A DNA stretch of 64,000 bases from positions 66,401,864-66,465,863 of the forward strand of contig CM019826.1 in assembly GCA_009763385.1 (NCBI GenBank), in the 5' to 3' direction. Both the position numbers and the translations under genes were made by a program. Shown in pieces: positions 20,621 through 31,320 of the stretch. The DNA comes from Coix lacryma-jobi var. lacryma-jobi. Its lineage: Eukaryota > Streptophyta > Magnoliopsida > Poales > Poaceae. The first letter of the stretch is position 1, and every line of letters begins with the position of its first letter. The notes beneath the pieces were generated by a model that made no database searches, had not been told where the DNA came from, and worked only from the letters and a program-made list of their open reading frames with translations.

Positions 20621-23600
20621 CTAAAAGGGGAAACACACACCAAGCTCACCCCTCAACCGATTAAAGGTTGATTCGTCTAAAGGCTTGGTGAAAATATCAG
20701 CCAGTTGATGATGAGTATCGACATGGCGAAGGTCGATATCACCCTTCTCCTGGTGGTCTCGCAGAAAATGAAAGCGCACATCAATGTGTTTGGTCTTCGA
20801 GTGAAGCACGGGGTTCTTAGCAACGCTAATGGCACTCGTGCTGTCACAAAGCAAAGGCACGCGAGAAAAGCTCAGACCAAAATCACGCAAAGTGGCCATC
20901 ATCCAAAGCAACTGGGAACAGCAGCTAGCCGCAGCAACATATTAGCCTCCGTAGTGGACTGAGCGACGCTAGACTGCTTGCGAGAAGACCACGAAACAAG
21001 AGAAGAACCAATAAACTGGCAAGTCCCAGAAGTGGACTTGCGCTCAATACGACAACCAGCAAAATCGGCATCCGAATAACCGCAAAGGGAGAGGGTGGAG
21101 GAGGAAGCAGGATACCAAATCCCGAACTCAGGCGTGAAACGAAGGTACCTGAAAATCCGCTTCACCGCCTGACGGTGAGAGGTGCGCGGCGACGCCTGAA
21201 AGCGCGCGCACAGACACACGCGAACTGGATGTCCGGGCGTGTCGCCGGTCAGGTAGAGGAGCGACCCGATCATGCTGCGGGTACTCCTTCTGGTCCACTG
21301 CTTCTCCATCCACATCCGCATCCAGGGCAGTCGTCGTCGACATGGGTGTTGGAAGAGGCTTGGCCTCACCCATATCGAATCGCTTTAGCAAGTCCTTGGT
21401 GTACGGCCTGCCCTGGTGCACAAACTCCCCTCTCGGGATTGCTTAATTTGCAACCGAGAGAAAGAATGTCAGCTCGCCCATCATGCTCATCTCGAACTCC
21501 CTGCTCATAGTATCTGCAAACTTGGCAACCAAAGCGTGAGAAGAACCACCGAAAATGATATCATCCACGTAAATCTGGACCAAGAGCGTGTCTTTGCCTT
21601 GCCGGAGGAGAAAGAGCGTTTTATCTACACATCCCATTTTAAAACCCTTAGCAAGCAAAAAAGGTTTTCAACCTATCATACCAGGCTCTAGGGGCTTGTT
21701 TCAAACCATATAAAGCTTTATGAAGTTTAAAGACATGGTTTGGAAACTTGGGATTTTCAAAACCGGGGGGTTGTTCTACATATACTTCCTCTTCTATGTA
21801 GCCGTTTAAGAAGGCACTCTTGACATCCATTTGAAAAAGTTTGAAACCTTTGGATGCAGCAAAAGCCAAGAGTATCCTAATAGCCTCCAAACGTGCTACA
21901 GGAGCGAAGGTCTCCTCATAATCTATCCCTTCCTTCTGACTATAGCCTTTCGCTACAAGCCGGCCTTGTTTCTCACGACATGGCCATCCTCTCCTTGCTT
22001 GTTTTTAAAAACCCATTTTGTCCCAATAGGCTTACAGTCAGGTGGAGGTGGAACTAGAACCCAAACCCGATTTCGCTCAAAGTTTCTAACTCCTCATGCA
22101 TGGCATTGACCCAATCCGGATCCGTCAAAGCGTGTCCAACATCTCGGGGCTCAAAATTAGCAACAAAAGCAGAATGAGCGAAGTGCGAGATTTGCTGTGA
22201 CCTGGACCGAGTGACCCGTTCGTCGATGTTGCCGATCATCTGCTGAGGCGGGTGCTGGCGCTGGATATGTCGTGGCGCCTCCCGAGCTGAAGTAGCCTCC
22301 CCCTCAACAGCAGCTGGTGCCTCCCCGGGTACAAATGGTACCGCTCGGGGGTGGCGGATCCCACGGCCCCCAGGAAGAAGAGGTGTCGGGGCCGTGAGTC
22401 GTCGTCGAGGCCGCTTTTTGCGGCGCGGCAGGTGGAGGGGGTGCTGGATCATCCATACCTTCAGCACCCTCGTCCTCGTCATCAAAAGGAGGCTCACCAA
22501 CCTCATGATCACCTGCACGCTCAAACGAGAAGAAGGACAAACCATGGTCTCATCGAAGGTGACATCGGATGTCTCCATGACTCGGTTAGTGTCAAGGTTA
22601 AGTACACGATAAGCTCGAGTGTGAGTGCCATAACCCAAAAACACACCGTCAGAAGAACGAGATTCAAATTTGTCCAAGTTGCCCTTTTTGAGTATAAAAC
22701 AATGGCAACCAAAAACTCGAAAATAACTCACCTTGGGCAGTTTGCCAAAACGCAACTCATAAGAAGTCTTTTTCAAGAAAGCTCTCAGAAAAATGCGATT
22801 GGAAATATAGCATGCAGTGTTCATAGCTTCGGCCCAATAGCGCCTAGGAGTCCTATGCTCATCAAGCATCGTCCTGGCCATCTCAACAAAGGTCCGATTC
22901 TTCCTCTCTACAACACCATTTTGGGGCGGTGTGTAGGGGGAAGAAAACTGATGCTCCAAGCCAAAGCGGTTACAAAACTTCTCAAAATCCGAATTTTGAA
23001 TTCGGAACCATTATCACTTCTTATAGCTCGCATCGAGTTCAAAGGGAACTCGTTCTGAAGACGCAAAATCAGATTGCGAGCGAAGGAGAAAGTCTCAGCC
23101 TTCTCAGTCAAAAAGAAAACCCACGAGTATCTCGAAAAGTCGTCAACAAAACCAAAACATACCACTTGACACCAACCGAGCTCACCCGAGCCGGACCAAC
23201 AAGGTCCATGTGTAAAAGCTCTCCGGGGTGCGAGGTCATGACCTTAGTCTTTGGATGGTGGGGAGCGGCAACCATCTTCCCATGTCTGCAAGAATGGCAA
23301 ACTAGATCCTTCTCCATCGAAAGCTTGGGCAATCCTCGGATTAAGCCAAGTGAGCTAAGTCTTGCAAGCAAGTCGAAGCTTAAATGACCGAGCCTCCTAT
23401 GCCACTCCAAAGATCGGAGGAATAAGGACTAGCCAAAGACAGCGAGAAGAACCAAACGACTCCGAAAAATTCGCGCGAAAGACTTTCCCAAAGGGCGAAA
23501 TCAGACATACAAGATCGCCCTGAGGATCTAAGATGCGACTAAGGTTCGGTTTAAAACGAATCTCATAGTCATCATCAAAAAGTTGCGAAACAGAAAGAAG

Positions 23601-23821
23601 GTTAAAATGCAGGTTAGAAACAAGAGCAACATCGCGCAACACAAAGTGCTCATTAACCCGCACGTCCCACGAGACAATCCTTACCTTTACTATTGTCGCC
23701 GAAGGTTATGTATTCCTTTCCGGCGACCGGGCTAAGGCTGGAGAACCACTTGGCGTTTCCGGTCATGTGCCTCGAGCAACCGGAATCCACCAACCAAATG
23801 TCCTCCAACCGCCTTACCTAC
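20621..23821 (-). pseudogene. pol: X pol: PR, INT, RT, RNase H
   Basis: Minus strand. Retropepsin D-S-G lies near 23787-23779 within a LVDSGCSRHMTG context. The zinc motif is WHRRLGHLSFDLLARL with CHSCRHGK (about 23410-23270). The integrase core has MDLVGP (near 23190), SDNGSEF (near 23010) and ERKNRTFVEMARTML (near 22890). RT includes MDVKSAFLNGYIEEEVYVEQ (near 21800), LYGLKQAPRAWYDRL and YVDD (21573-21562). RNase H has CDSTSAISVAKN and HVDTHHQLADIFTKPLDE and ends at a stop at 20621. Frameshifts lie near 23430, 22980, 22530, 22060 and 21430. It is better preserved than Y. Copia type is certain from the INT-before-RT order. Confidence 0.9.
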
Positions 23822-26518
23822 ATCAATAAAAAGACATAGGGTGAGCATACGGTCCAACACTGGGTTAGTGAAGTAAGGAGAATACCAGTGTTGGGCCGGC
23901 TGCTCAAAAGAACGGTTAGTAAAAAAACTATTCCTAGCCTGTCTACGGGGGTAGCGATCACCACGTACAGGAAAACGTGGTCCGCTGGGGAAGAAGCGCT
24001 CACCGCGGTACTCAAACTGCGGTGGGGGAAAGCGCTCAACTAAGCCTCCGCCACGGGGTCCGTTACCTGCAAAAGCAGGACCCCGTCGGGCACGCTCTCT
24101 ACGAGATCTACGCCTAGGAGCCTGGGGCTCAACTGCTCTAGCGTCTCTCCTCGGAGCTCTCTCCTGCCTAGGCCTAACAACTGAGGTGCTGGACCTCTAG
24201 TCCTAGTCTCCCTCCTAGAGGCTCTCTCCTGAGCCTTCGGCACATGTCCACCATGAGCTGGATGGTACATGTCCGGGTTCTCCATCTCCCGAACACGGCG
24301 CGCCTCCCGCTTGCGCCGGAAAAGAACTCGATCAAGTGACCATCCCTCCCACAGAATCACACTGGTACCTCACCGCACGCAAAGGGGGTTGTGGTGACCA
24401 GGGCTGTGGGGTGTGGCTCACTTTGCCTTTGCCCTTCTGTGGCAACTCCTCAAGAATGGGTGGCATAGCGTCAAGCTTGTTTCTGAGGTGGTTTGGCTTG
24501 GGTGCCCAAACTGGGTTCTTGGGAGGAGCTCTCGGGGGTTCCTCAACCACACCATCTTTGGTGATAGGCTTGGCTGGCTCTTTGAGTGGAAGCTTGGCAA
24601 GTTTGGGAGTAGTGGTGGAATTGGGCTTCTCACATGGGTTCAGACCACTAGACTCTCCAATCTTCCCAAAAGCTGAGAGATCAACACTCTGAGCAAAACC
24701 TACACCAGGGGCACCAACAGCTCGCTTGAATTGGGAGATCATCATCCCGAGCTGCGGCTCACTACTGGAGACCCATGACAAGATGGACCAAAGGTATGTG
24801 TTTTCTTCCTCGGTTTGCATCTTGCCATGCTTCACATTGGAAATCTCCATCTCCAGGCCCTCACACAAAGCACACCTCGAGACACAAGTGCTATCTGAGC
24901 TGGCCTTCTCTAAAGACTCAAGCTTGGCATTTTTCTCTGCCAACTCAGATTGCAAGACAGGACAAGTCTTGCACGCACCCAACAGCTGCGGCCTAGCACG
25001 GAGCTCATCCACCTCTCCAACCAACGCAGCATACTTACCTCTCAGAGTGAGAAGGTCAGTCATGTGCGCGGTGCACGACTCGCACTCCGCCTCCTCCGAC
25101 ACTACCACGGTGGACCGAGCGAACTCAAGCTCCTTCACCGTGTCCTCCCACTTCTGCCTAAACTCCTTGCGCTCTCTAGCGGCATGCCTGCCTAAGCAAC
25201 TTATCTTGGCTAAGGAGGGCAGCAGTCAACTTCTCAACCTCGGAGGAAAGCTCGTCGTAGGTGAGAGATACCTGGGAGGTGTCGTCGTCGTCGTTGTTCC
25301 GAGGGGGTACGCTCCGGCTCGCCATCGACCTCATCTCCGAGCGCCATGGTGCACAGGCCTCCGTCGCCGGCGAAGAAGCACAAGCCGTTGAACTTGTCTT
25401 CCAGCTTCTTCTTCACGGACTCGTCGTCGCTGGAGCCAGCGGAGTCGTCATCCGAGCCGTCGACGTCGCTGAGCGTGGCAAAGAACGCACGCTGCTCAGC
25501 TTGCTGCTTCTCCAAGTACTTCTTCTTGATGTACTCTTTGTCGAAGCCGCCCCGTTTCTTGTGCCTTTGAGGGACATGCTTCTCCTTGTACTTGGAGTCG
25601 TGCTTGCGCCCATGTTCGCCCTTGCCCGAGTGCTTGTTCCTTTTCTTGGGGCAGTCGGCGATGAAGTGGTCGGGGTCGCCGCACTCGTAGCATCCCATGC
25701 GTCCTCCTCCTCGACGACGGTTCATGCGGTTGTTGTGGAACCGCGAGAACCGGTTGGCAAGCAAAGCCAACTCGTCGTCTCCCAAAGACTCCAGCTGGTC
25801 CTCTGTCACAGAAAAAGAGAGAAGAAAGCGCAAGCCAGCTGAGGGGTTGAGGGGTTAGAGAAGAGCCGAAACCAAAGCCATGGACGGGCGAGAAGGATTT
25901 CAAAGGAAGCCCTCGCCATAGCATCAATCTCACTGGACTTGAGCTTACTGAAGAGCTCGTCGCAGGTGAGGGTCTCATAGTTCGGCGATTCGATGATTGC
26001 TTGAACCTTGGAGTCCCACACCGAACGGTCAAGAGTGTGCAAAAGCTTCAAAGCACGCTCATGATCGTCAAATGGCAACTGCTCTCTGTTAGCCCTCATC
26101 CTGTTGACAATCACCTAAAAGCGAGCGAATAAACTTTCTATGCTCTCGCCAGGTTGATGCCTAAAGTTCTCATACTCTCGCTTGAACGACTCGTAGAGTC
26201 GGGTTTTGACTTGAGAGGTGCCCTCATGAAAACGCATGAGAGTGTCCCAGATCTCCCGAGCCGTAGCGAGGTGAGAAACACGATCAAACTCACCCATGCT
26301 CAAACAAGAAAAGAGAGCATTACGGGCTCGGCTATTGGCATCGTGCTCATCGATCTGTTGTTGAGAGACACGAGCAGCCAAGACCACGTAATCAGCAGAG
26401 TTGCAAATATCCCAAATAGAAGCACCCAAACTCTGCAGATAGGCCGACATGCGTATCTTCCAATACGCGTAGTTCGTTCCATCGAAAAAAACGGCGGTTT
26501 GCCCACGCCGCGATCCAT
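23822..26518 (-). pseudogene. gag: X gag (long, two zinc knuckles)
   Basis: The ATG at 26518 opens MDRGVGKPP. A one-base shift in an A-run near 26490 leads into FDGTNYAYWKIRMSAYLQ and the UBN2-type gag core. A stop follows at about 26115. Further on are CYECGDPDHFIADC (25692-25651), a basic Lys/His-rich stretch, acidic SDDDSAGSSDDES, a coiled-coil-like region (25138-24780) with cysteine pairs, a Pro/Lys-rich linker and a second knuckle near 24365-24325. The C-terminus is Arg-rich. The layout equals Y. Gag should package RNA; the role of the second knuckle is unknown. Confidence 0.85.
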
Positions 26519-26566
26519 GTCGCCTTCGGTGGATCTGGAACCGGCTAAGGTGGAAGATCCTAACCC

Positions 26567-26578
26567 GCTCCGATACCA
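26567..26578 (-). other. X primer binding site (initiator tRNA-Met type)
   Basis: Minus-strand TGGTATCGGAGC, two bases inside the LTR boundary at 26581. It is identical to the site of Y, including the A-to-G change relative to the usual TGGTATCAGAGC. Confidence 0.87.
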
Positions 26579-26849
26579 ATTGAAGGACCGAGAAGCTAAC
26601 CGAAAGCGACCAGAGGGGGGGGTGAATGGGAGTTCAAATAGGAAAAACAAAACCCGAGAGCCACTGTCCCAAATCAACCCCGGGAGGAAACCCTAGAGCT
26701 TGCTAATGTCCACGACCCTAGATGTAGGGTGGATGCTTCCTTGAAGCACAGCGGGACACTAGACAACCCTAGAAGTCCAACGCAAAAGACGGAAATCGAA
26801 TCCGTCAACGAACGAGCGAACCGCGAACGAAACGGCGCGAAACAGCAAC

Positions 26850-27150
26850 GACCGGACTCTGACCAGCGTCCGGTCAGCAGGGACCGGACGCGTCCGGTCG
26901 GCAAAAACTGGCTCTGGAACCTTACTGTTCGCGACCGGACTCACTAGTACGGAGCGTCCGGTCGTGATCAGAGCGTCCGGACAGATCAAACAAACACGAT
27001 GAACAGGAACCTGGGCGCGTCCGGTCGATTGATAAACACAGAGTCCGGTCACGAGCGTCCGGTCAAACCAGAAACCCTGTACGTAGCGCTCAATGACCGG
27101 ACGCACTGGTCAGCATCCGATCACTTCGCGACCAGCGTCCGGTCACCCCG
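26850..27150 (-). repeat. GTCCGGTC/GACCGGAC palindrome cluster, X 5' LTR
   Basis: The best preserved copy of the cluster, with GACCGGACGCGTCCGGTC near 26882-26899. In element orientation it lies about 600-900 bases downstream of the TATA-like sequence, so probably in transcribed sequence. Confidence 0.85.
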
Positions 27151-27729
27151 CAGCCCCTCTGTTCTTCCACCGATCCGACTCAAACTCACCCAAAACGCAT
27201 CCTCTATGGATCAAACTTGGTGAGTGAAGTCACAAGGAGATTAGTGAGCTATCTCTAAGAGATCATGGCTCGAACCTAACTCCAAATCGGTGAATCGAAG
27301 AATTTCGGGGGAAGGGACGAAAAGTGACCCGAAACGAAAAAACGATCGATCTCCTAGACCGTGAGGTTAGAGAATGATTCCTTCGGTGGAAAGAAGTGCC
27401 TCACGATCTAGAACAACTTGGTTCAAATGGATTTGCAAAAGATGAACCGAGCAAGGAGATCACATGATGGGAAAATCGTGGAGCAAAAGGATCCCGCGAA
27501 GAACACAAGCAAAACGGAAATCACAGCCACGAACTCGAAACAAAGACGCAAATCAAGCCATCGATCTGTGCTCCAAGGTGAGGATACGGCCTCACTTCCT
27601 CAAATCAACAGTACACAGACTGGAGTCTCTCTGCGGATCTCAACTAGCTAAAGCAGGGGATGGGGAGAGCAGGAAACCCTAGCAAATGAAAGCACTAACT
27701 GAGATAGGGAGGAGGGTGTCTCCCCTGGA

Positions 27730-27738
27730 CTACTTATA
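27730..27738 (-). promoter_or_regulatory. Candidate TATA box in X/Y LTRs
   Basis: Minus-strand TATAAGTAG, repeated in the Y 3' LTR at 7054-7046 and in the other copies. In solo LTR D the same place reads GATAAGTAG. Position and sequence suit a core promoter but nothing else confirms it. Confidence 0.4.
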
Positions 27739-27926
27739 CTAACCTAGACTAAGCCTATTTCCTACTCTACCCCTCTCTACACTAATTACAGAGCGAACCA
27801 GCTAAACCCTAAGGCTATTCTGGTCCAACCGCGGTGGTAGGTAGATCCGACGGCCACGCCCGCTCGAACCGAAGCGTTGCCTCGACGCAACCTCTGGATC
27901 GCCGCCACGTGCCGCCCTGCTCTGCA

Positions 27927-28228
27927 CCCCGGTTTTGTGGCCCAAACCGGGAAACCAGCCTTTTCCAGCAAACCCCGGTTTTGAGGCCCAAACGGGAAAC
28001 CAGCCTCCAGCCTGAGTTTTGTGGCCCAAACTCAGAAACCCGCAGCGCCCGAGTTTTGAGGCCCAAACTCGGAAACCGGCCCATCACCCGAGTTTTGTGG
28101 CCAAACTCGGAAACCATCCACGCCCAGGTTTTGTGGCTCAACCTGGAAACCGAGCACCCGAGTTTTGAGGCCCAAACTCGGAAGGAAACCGCCCCGGTGG
28201 TTTTTCCCTGGCTCAACCACCAAACCGG
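27927..28228 (-). repeat. Hairpin array, X 5' LTR
   Basis: Eight hairpins. The seventh (28158-28181) has stem CCGAG/CTCGG, where the homologous hairpin of Y (7475-7498) has CCAGG/CCTGG. The eighth has GGTGG/CCACC against GTTGG/CCAAC in Y. Loop and spacer sequences are shared. Confidence 0.92.
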
Positions 28229-28630
28229 GGCTGTAGAGGAGATGCACCGCCCGTGCACCCCGTCCACCGACACGTGTCCCTAGGTCCTCGACCCGAGCAA
28301 CACCGTGCCTCGCAAGTCTCCGCGTGCGCTGTCCCAGGCTGCCAGCCACCACAGCTGATCCTCAGGCACTCCGGTCCCTCAGTCCAAGCCTCACGTCCGC
28401 CCTTCACTGCTCGATACATCGGCATGGCACGTCCGCCGCACGGCACGCCCATCCTTCATCGCACCCAGTCCGTCGGCACGGCACGTCTCAACTTGACCTT
28501 CACCTTGCCCTCGATCACTGTCTCCGTGCTCGACACCTGCACAACACAAGCCAAAGAACATGCGCATCAAACCCGTTGACAATTACTCATCACTCAGAGA
28601 CTTGGCATACACCTATGTATCCGCAACGAG

Positions 28631-29642
28631 GTCGTCGAAGTTGATGATGAGGCGGCGAGCGCGGTGACGGACGCCGTGATCGGGGACGCATCGAAGCTAC
28701 TGGAGAGGATCCAGGTGAGTACGTTCACCTCTTCATGTTGTCTCTCTAGATGGCCTTTGTTCATGCTGATCATCATTTCCCTGCAGTACCTATTGAAGGT
28801 CGGGGAGGAGCGTAAGCTCGCCCTGGACCGGGTGGCGCCAATGGCAGAAGAGAACGAGCCGCTTCGGGCGGAGGTAAAGCGCATCTAGGGCCAGTTTGCT
28901 GGCTTGGAGGTGCATCTGGAGGATGCCCACACACGTTCTCGGGAGCTTGAGGAGATCATCCAGCAGCATGGACAGGAGAACTTCCAGCTTCAGCTGCGGG
29001 CCGATAAGGCCGACGAGTTCGCCGCACGTAAGTCGGCGATGCTATACTCCCTTTTGCTTAGTACACCATCTGATCGGAGTCCTGAATCATGGAGTTGTTT
29101 TCGCAGAGGCGATGCAGGCGGGCGAGGAGAAGCATCTCCTGGCCGAGGAGAAGGCGAAGTCTGACGAGGAGGTGCCGAAGTGGCAGGCCATGCACGCCAA
29201 TAAGTCTCCGTGGTGAAGCGTGGTCGTCGTCTTACCCTTTGTTTTGGCATTTGCAGTTTACCGGGAAAACATGAAAATGCAATTTGCAGATCTGCAGTGA
29301 CGTATTGACGATTACCATGAGCGCTTCTGGTCGTTGGCGGAGGAGGTGGCCCCGTTGGTGCAGTGCATCGATGAGGAGCCTTTCTTCCCGGCGGAGAAGG
29401 AGTGGCGGATCGGCGACCATGTCATCCAAAAGGCATGTGGCCTGTGGGGGCGCTTCCAGGCGTACACCAAGGCGGCGGCGCAGAGTGTGGCGGCTCAAGG
29501 TCTCGCCATTCTTCGTTCGCATTATCCACGGATGGAGATGTCGAGGCTGGGCGCTGGCTTTGCGGCGAACACGTCGGAGGCCGAGATGGAGCGTCTGGAG
29601 AGAAAGCCGAGCCTGCCGCTGAAGCCCTCGTCGAAGGTGTAG
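28631..29642 (+). pseudogene. Antisense gene of element F, 3' part (coiled-coil region)
   Basis: It resumes after X. The protein is acidic and helical (GDASKLLERIQ, then YLLKVGEERKLALDRVAPMAEENEPLRAEVK, a TAG at 28886, GLEVHLEDAHTRSRELEE). It ends with FFPAEKEWRIGDHVIQKA and a stop at 29640-29642. Introns are likely at about 28712-28785 (GTGAGT to CCCTGCAG), 29028-29107 (GTAAGT to TTCGCAG) and one ending TTTGCAG near 29257. The ending matches grass Transposase_28-type proteins, whose C-terminal halves are coiled coils. Function unknown. Confidence 0.7.
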
Positions 29643-30058
29643 ACTTGTTCAGTGCTGGGCACCAGTAATATGTATATTAGGAGATAGTCTATTAATAAAC
29701 TCTTGGGCAAACTGAATCAAAACTTGAAGCGAGTCGGCGTGTTTTGTTCATTTCCCAAATTCCGCAGACCCAATAGTCGTGAGCCGTAGCGATGAATAGT
29801 TCGACCTGGGGTTATCCCAGAATCCGTAGCGTAGAGCGCGGAGCTTGTTTGCGTGTAGGAGTCAAGGGCGTCCTCCAAGGAACCTCTGCTGGCATCCCAT
29901 AGCGCAGAGGGCGGGCGCTCGTGCACGCGTAGGGAGGTACCACGGTCAGGGTCTTTTCCGAGAGGCTCGATCGTGGCGTGACGTGGGCGAATGGCGACCG
30001 TTGTCGAGCACGTGGGTGGCGCGAACACGAGGCACTAAGCTTATAACCTCAGAATTCT
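29643..30058. other. Spacer of element F between antisense gene and pol
   Basis: Non-coding. It includes one copy of the GCGCAGAGGGCGGGCGCTCGTGCACGCG-like block near 29900 that recurs in the tandem repeats to the right. The first 80 bases (29643-29720) may be the 3' untranslated end of the antisense gene (AATAAAC at 29694). Confidence 0.5.
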
Positions 30059-30500
30059 CAGCCCAAGCTAGCCTTTCCTTCATAGCACAGAGGGCGGACG
30101 CTCATGCACGCGTAGAGAGGTCAGGACAGGCCCTGAGAGAACTATTGGCCACCGTAGCGCAGAGGGCGGGCGCTCATGCACACGTCCAATGGTGACAACA
30201 GCCCCAGCTCTGAGTTTTCATCGGTATTAGTCACGCTGCTTGAAGACCGAATGGAGAACGTGCGCATAACCGGCGCATACAGGCACTGGACGTATAGCCG
30301 CCGGGGATCTCAGCCCAAGCTTAGCCTTCCCTTCGTAGCGCAGAGGGCGGGCGCTCATGCACGCGTAGAAAGGTCGGGACATCACTTGGGAGGACTGCTG
30401 GCCACCATAGCGCAAACGGCGGGTGCTCATGCACGCGTCCGGTGGTTACAGCAGCCCCTGCTCTGAGTCTCCATTAGCATCAGCCAGGCTGTTTGGAGAA
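30059..30500. repeat. Two-copy tandem repeat, period about 255 bp, in F spacer
   Basis: Units begin CAGCCCAAGC near 30059 and 30311. Each contains two inner copies of a GTAGCGCAGAGGGCGGGCGC-type block about 70 bases apart (30083 and 30153; 30337 and 30408). They end with CAGC(C)CC(A/T)GCTCTGAGT. The spacing between corresponding blocks is 255. Tat/Ogre elements are known for variable tandem repeats in this region. Confidence 0.8.
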
Positions 30501-30640
30501 ATTGGCGAGTCGTCCGGAGACAAGTTGGAGAAGTCGGCGAGCCGTCCAGAGACGGGTGGAGAGGTCGGCGAGCCATCCGGAGACGGGTGGAGAGGTCGGC
30601 GAGCCATCCGAAGACGGGTGGAGAGGTCGGCGAGTCATCC
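30488..30640. repeat. Tandem repeat, period 31 bp, about five copies
   Basis: The unit resembles AGACGGGTGGAGAGGTCGG followed by CGAGCCATCCGG. The three right-hand copies are nearly identical and the two left-hand ones are diverged. It ends two bases from the stop of the F pol fragment. Confidence 0.85.
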
Positions 30641-30641
30641 C

Positions 30642-30823
30642 TTAAGCATAGAACTTTCTGAGGTGCTCGATGCTCCAAGAGTTAGGTACGTCGATGCCTT
30701 CAAGGTTGGCGAGACGATAGGCGCCTGGTCCGGTGACCTCCTTCACCATGTAGGGGCCGTCCCAATGCGAAGATAGTTTGTGCAGGTCGTCGGTCTTGAG
30801 TTTCCGCTTGAGGATGAGGTCAC
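30642..30823 (-). pseudogene. pol: F pol, C-terminal fragment
   Basis: Reads VSDLILKRKLKTDDLHKL, then WDGPYMVKEVTGPGAYRL, LEGIDVPNSWSIEHLRKFYA and stop. This is the standard end of Tat-type gypsy polyproteins after the integrase. It is the continuation of the frame broken at 52955 by element C; the joining bases GTCAC (30819-30823) and ATCAC (52950-52954) are the target duplication. Confidence 0.88.
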
Positions 30824-31256
30824 TTACGGACCAGGATGTCTGAGATAGCATCAGTTGATGATTACTCCGACTACTCCCGGGCGGCACGTGAGATCCGAAG
30901 ACTTGTTATGAAGTGTACTCGGATTAGGACTCTCGTTGTAACTTAGTCGAGTTCTTAAAGGAAGTCTGGTAATTAGAATAGGACTCCTCTGTTGTAACCG
31001 ACTAGGACTCGGTCTGCGCTATGCTTCACCCGGATATATAAGGGGAAGCAGGTGCGGGCACCGAGGACCAAACATTGAATCATAATCATACACAAGGCAT
31101 ACGCCGCACTGGACGTAAGGTATTACGCTATCTAGCGGCCTGAACCAGTATAATTCGCTGTCCCTGTGTACTCGCCGAGTTCTACGAACGCCGATCCCCA
31201 CCGAACAAATCGTCTGAGATTACTCAAGACGAGTTGCCGGTTAACAAACACCGACA
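30824..31256 (+). repeat. C 5' LTR
   Basis: 433 bp, ending AACACCGACA. TATA box TATATAAGG at 31035-31041. The right copy starts TGACAGACC; this copy starts TTACGGACC, so the canonical TG is mutated. Confidence 0.9.
31035..31041 (+). promoter_or_regulatory. TATA box of C LTR
   Basis: TATATAAGG in both LTRs (31035 and about 52731), about 210 bases into the LTR, consistent with a U3/R promoter. Confidence 0.65.
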
Positions 31257-31258
31257 GC

Positions 31259-31277
31259 TGGCGCGCCAGGTAGGGGC
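31259..31277 (+). other. C primer binding site (tRNA-Arg type)
   Basis: TGGCGCGCCAGGTAGGGGC two bases after the LTR. The first 18 bases match, to my recollection, the complement of the 3' end of a plant tRNA-Arg. F has the same site at 58981-58998. Confidence 0.75.
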
Positions 31278-31320
31278 TTTCGGCGATTCGACGACCAAGA
31301 GCCCGGCGAACCACGACAAC

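Larger units (their letters stand above)
4638..28625 (-). mobile_element. Element X: Sirevirus-like Ty1/copia retrotransposon carrying nested element Y
   Basis: Flanked by a perfect 5-bp target duplication ACGAG (4633-4637 and 28626-28630). Read on the minus strand: 5' LTR 28625-26581, iMet-type primer site, gag, PR, INT, RT, RNase H (26518-20621), non-coding 3' region with several polypurine tracts, PPT at 19060-19070, then the 3' LTR. The 3' LTR is split into 19059-18294 and 5913-4638 by Y. Removing Y and one CACGC gives a 2037-bp 3' LTR against 2045 bp for the 5' LTR, and an element of 11.6 kb. It lies inside the antisense gene of F. Confidence 0.92.
26581..28625 (-). repeat. X 5' LTR
   Basis: 2045 bp. 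Minus-strand start TGCGGATACATAGG (28625), end GGTCCTTCA (26581). It holds the hairpin array (27927-28228), TATA-like TATAAGTAG (about 27738-27730) and the GTCCGGTC cluster (26850-27150). ACGAG follows at 28626. Confidence 0.93.

Noticed and set aside
4638..28625. Tandem copia array with LTRs shared between neighbouring elements
   Set aside because: My first reading. LTR variants pair 4638-5913 and 18294-19059 with 26581-28625, and CACGC flanks 5914-18293, so it is one element inside the LTR of another.
30837..31256. C LTR starting at TGTCTGAG (30837)
   Set aside because: Similarity between the two LTRs extends 13 bases further left, and only a start at 30824 gives a matching target duplication.
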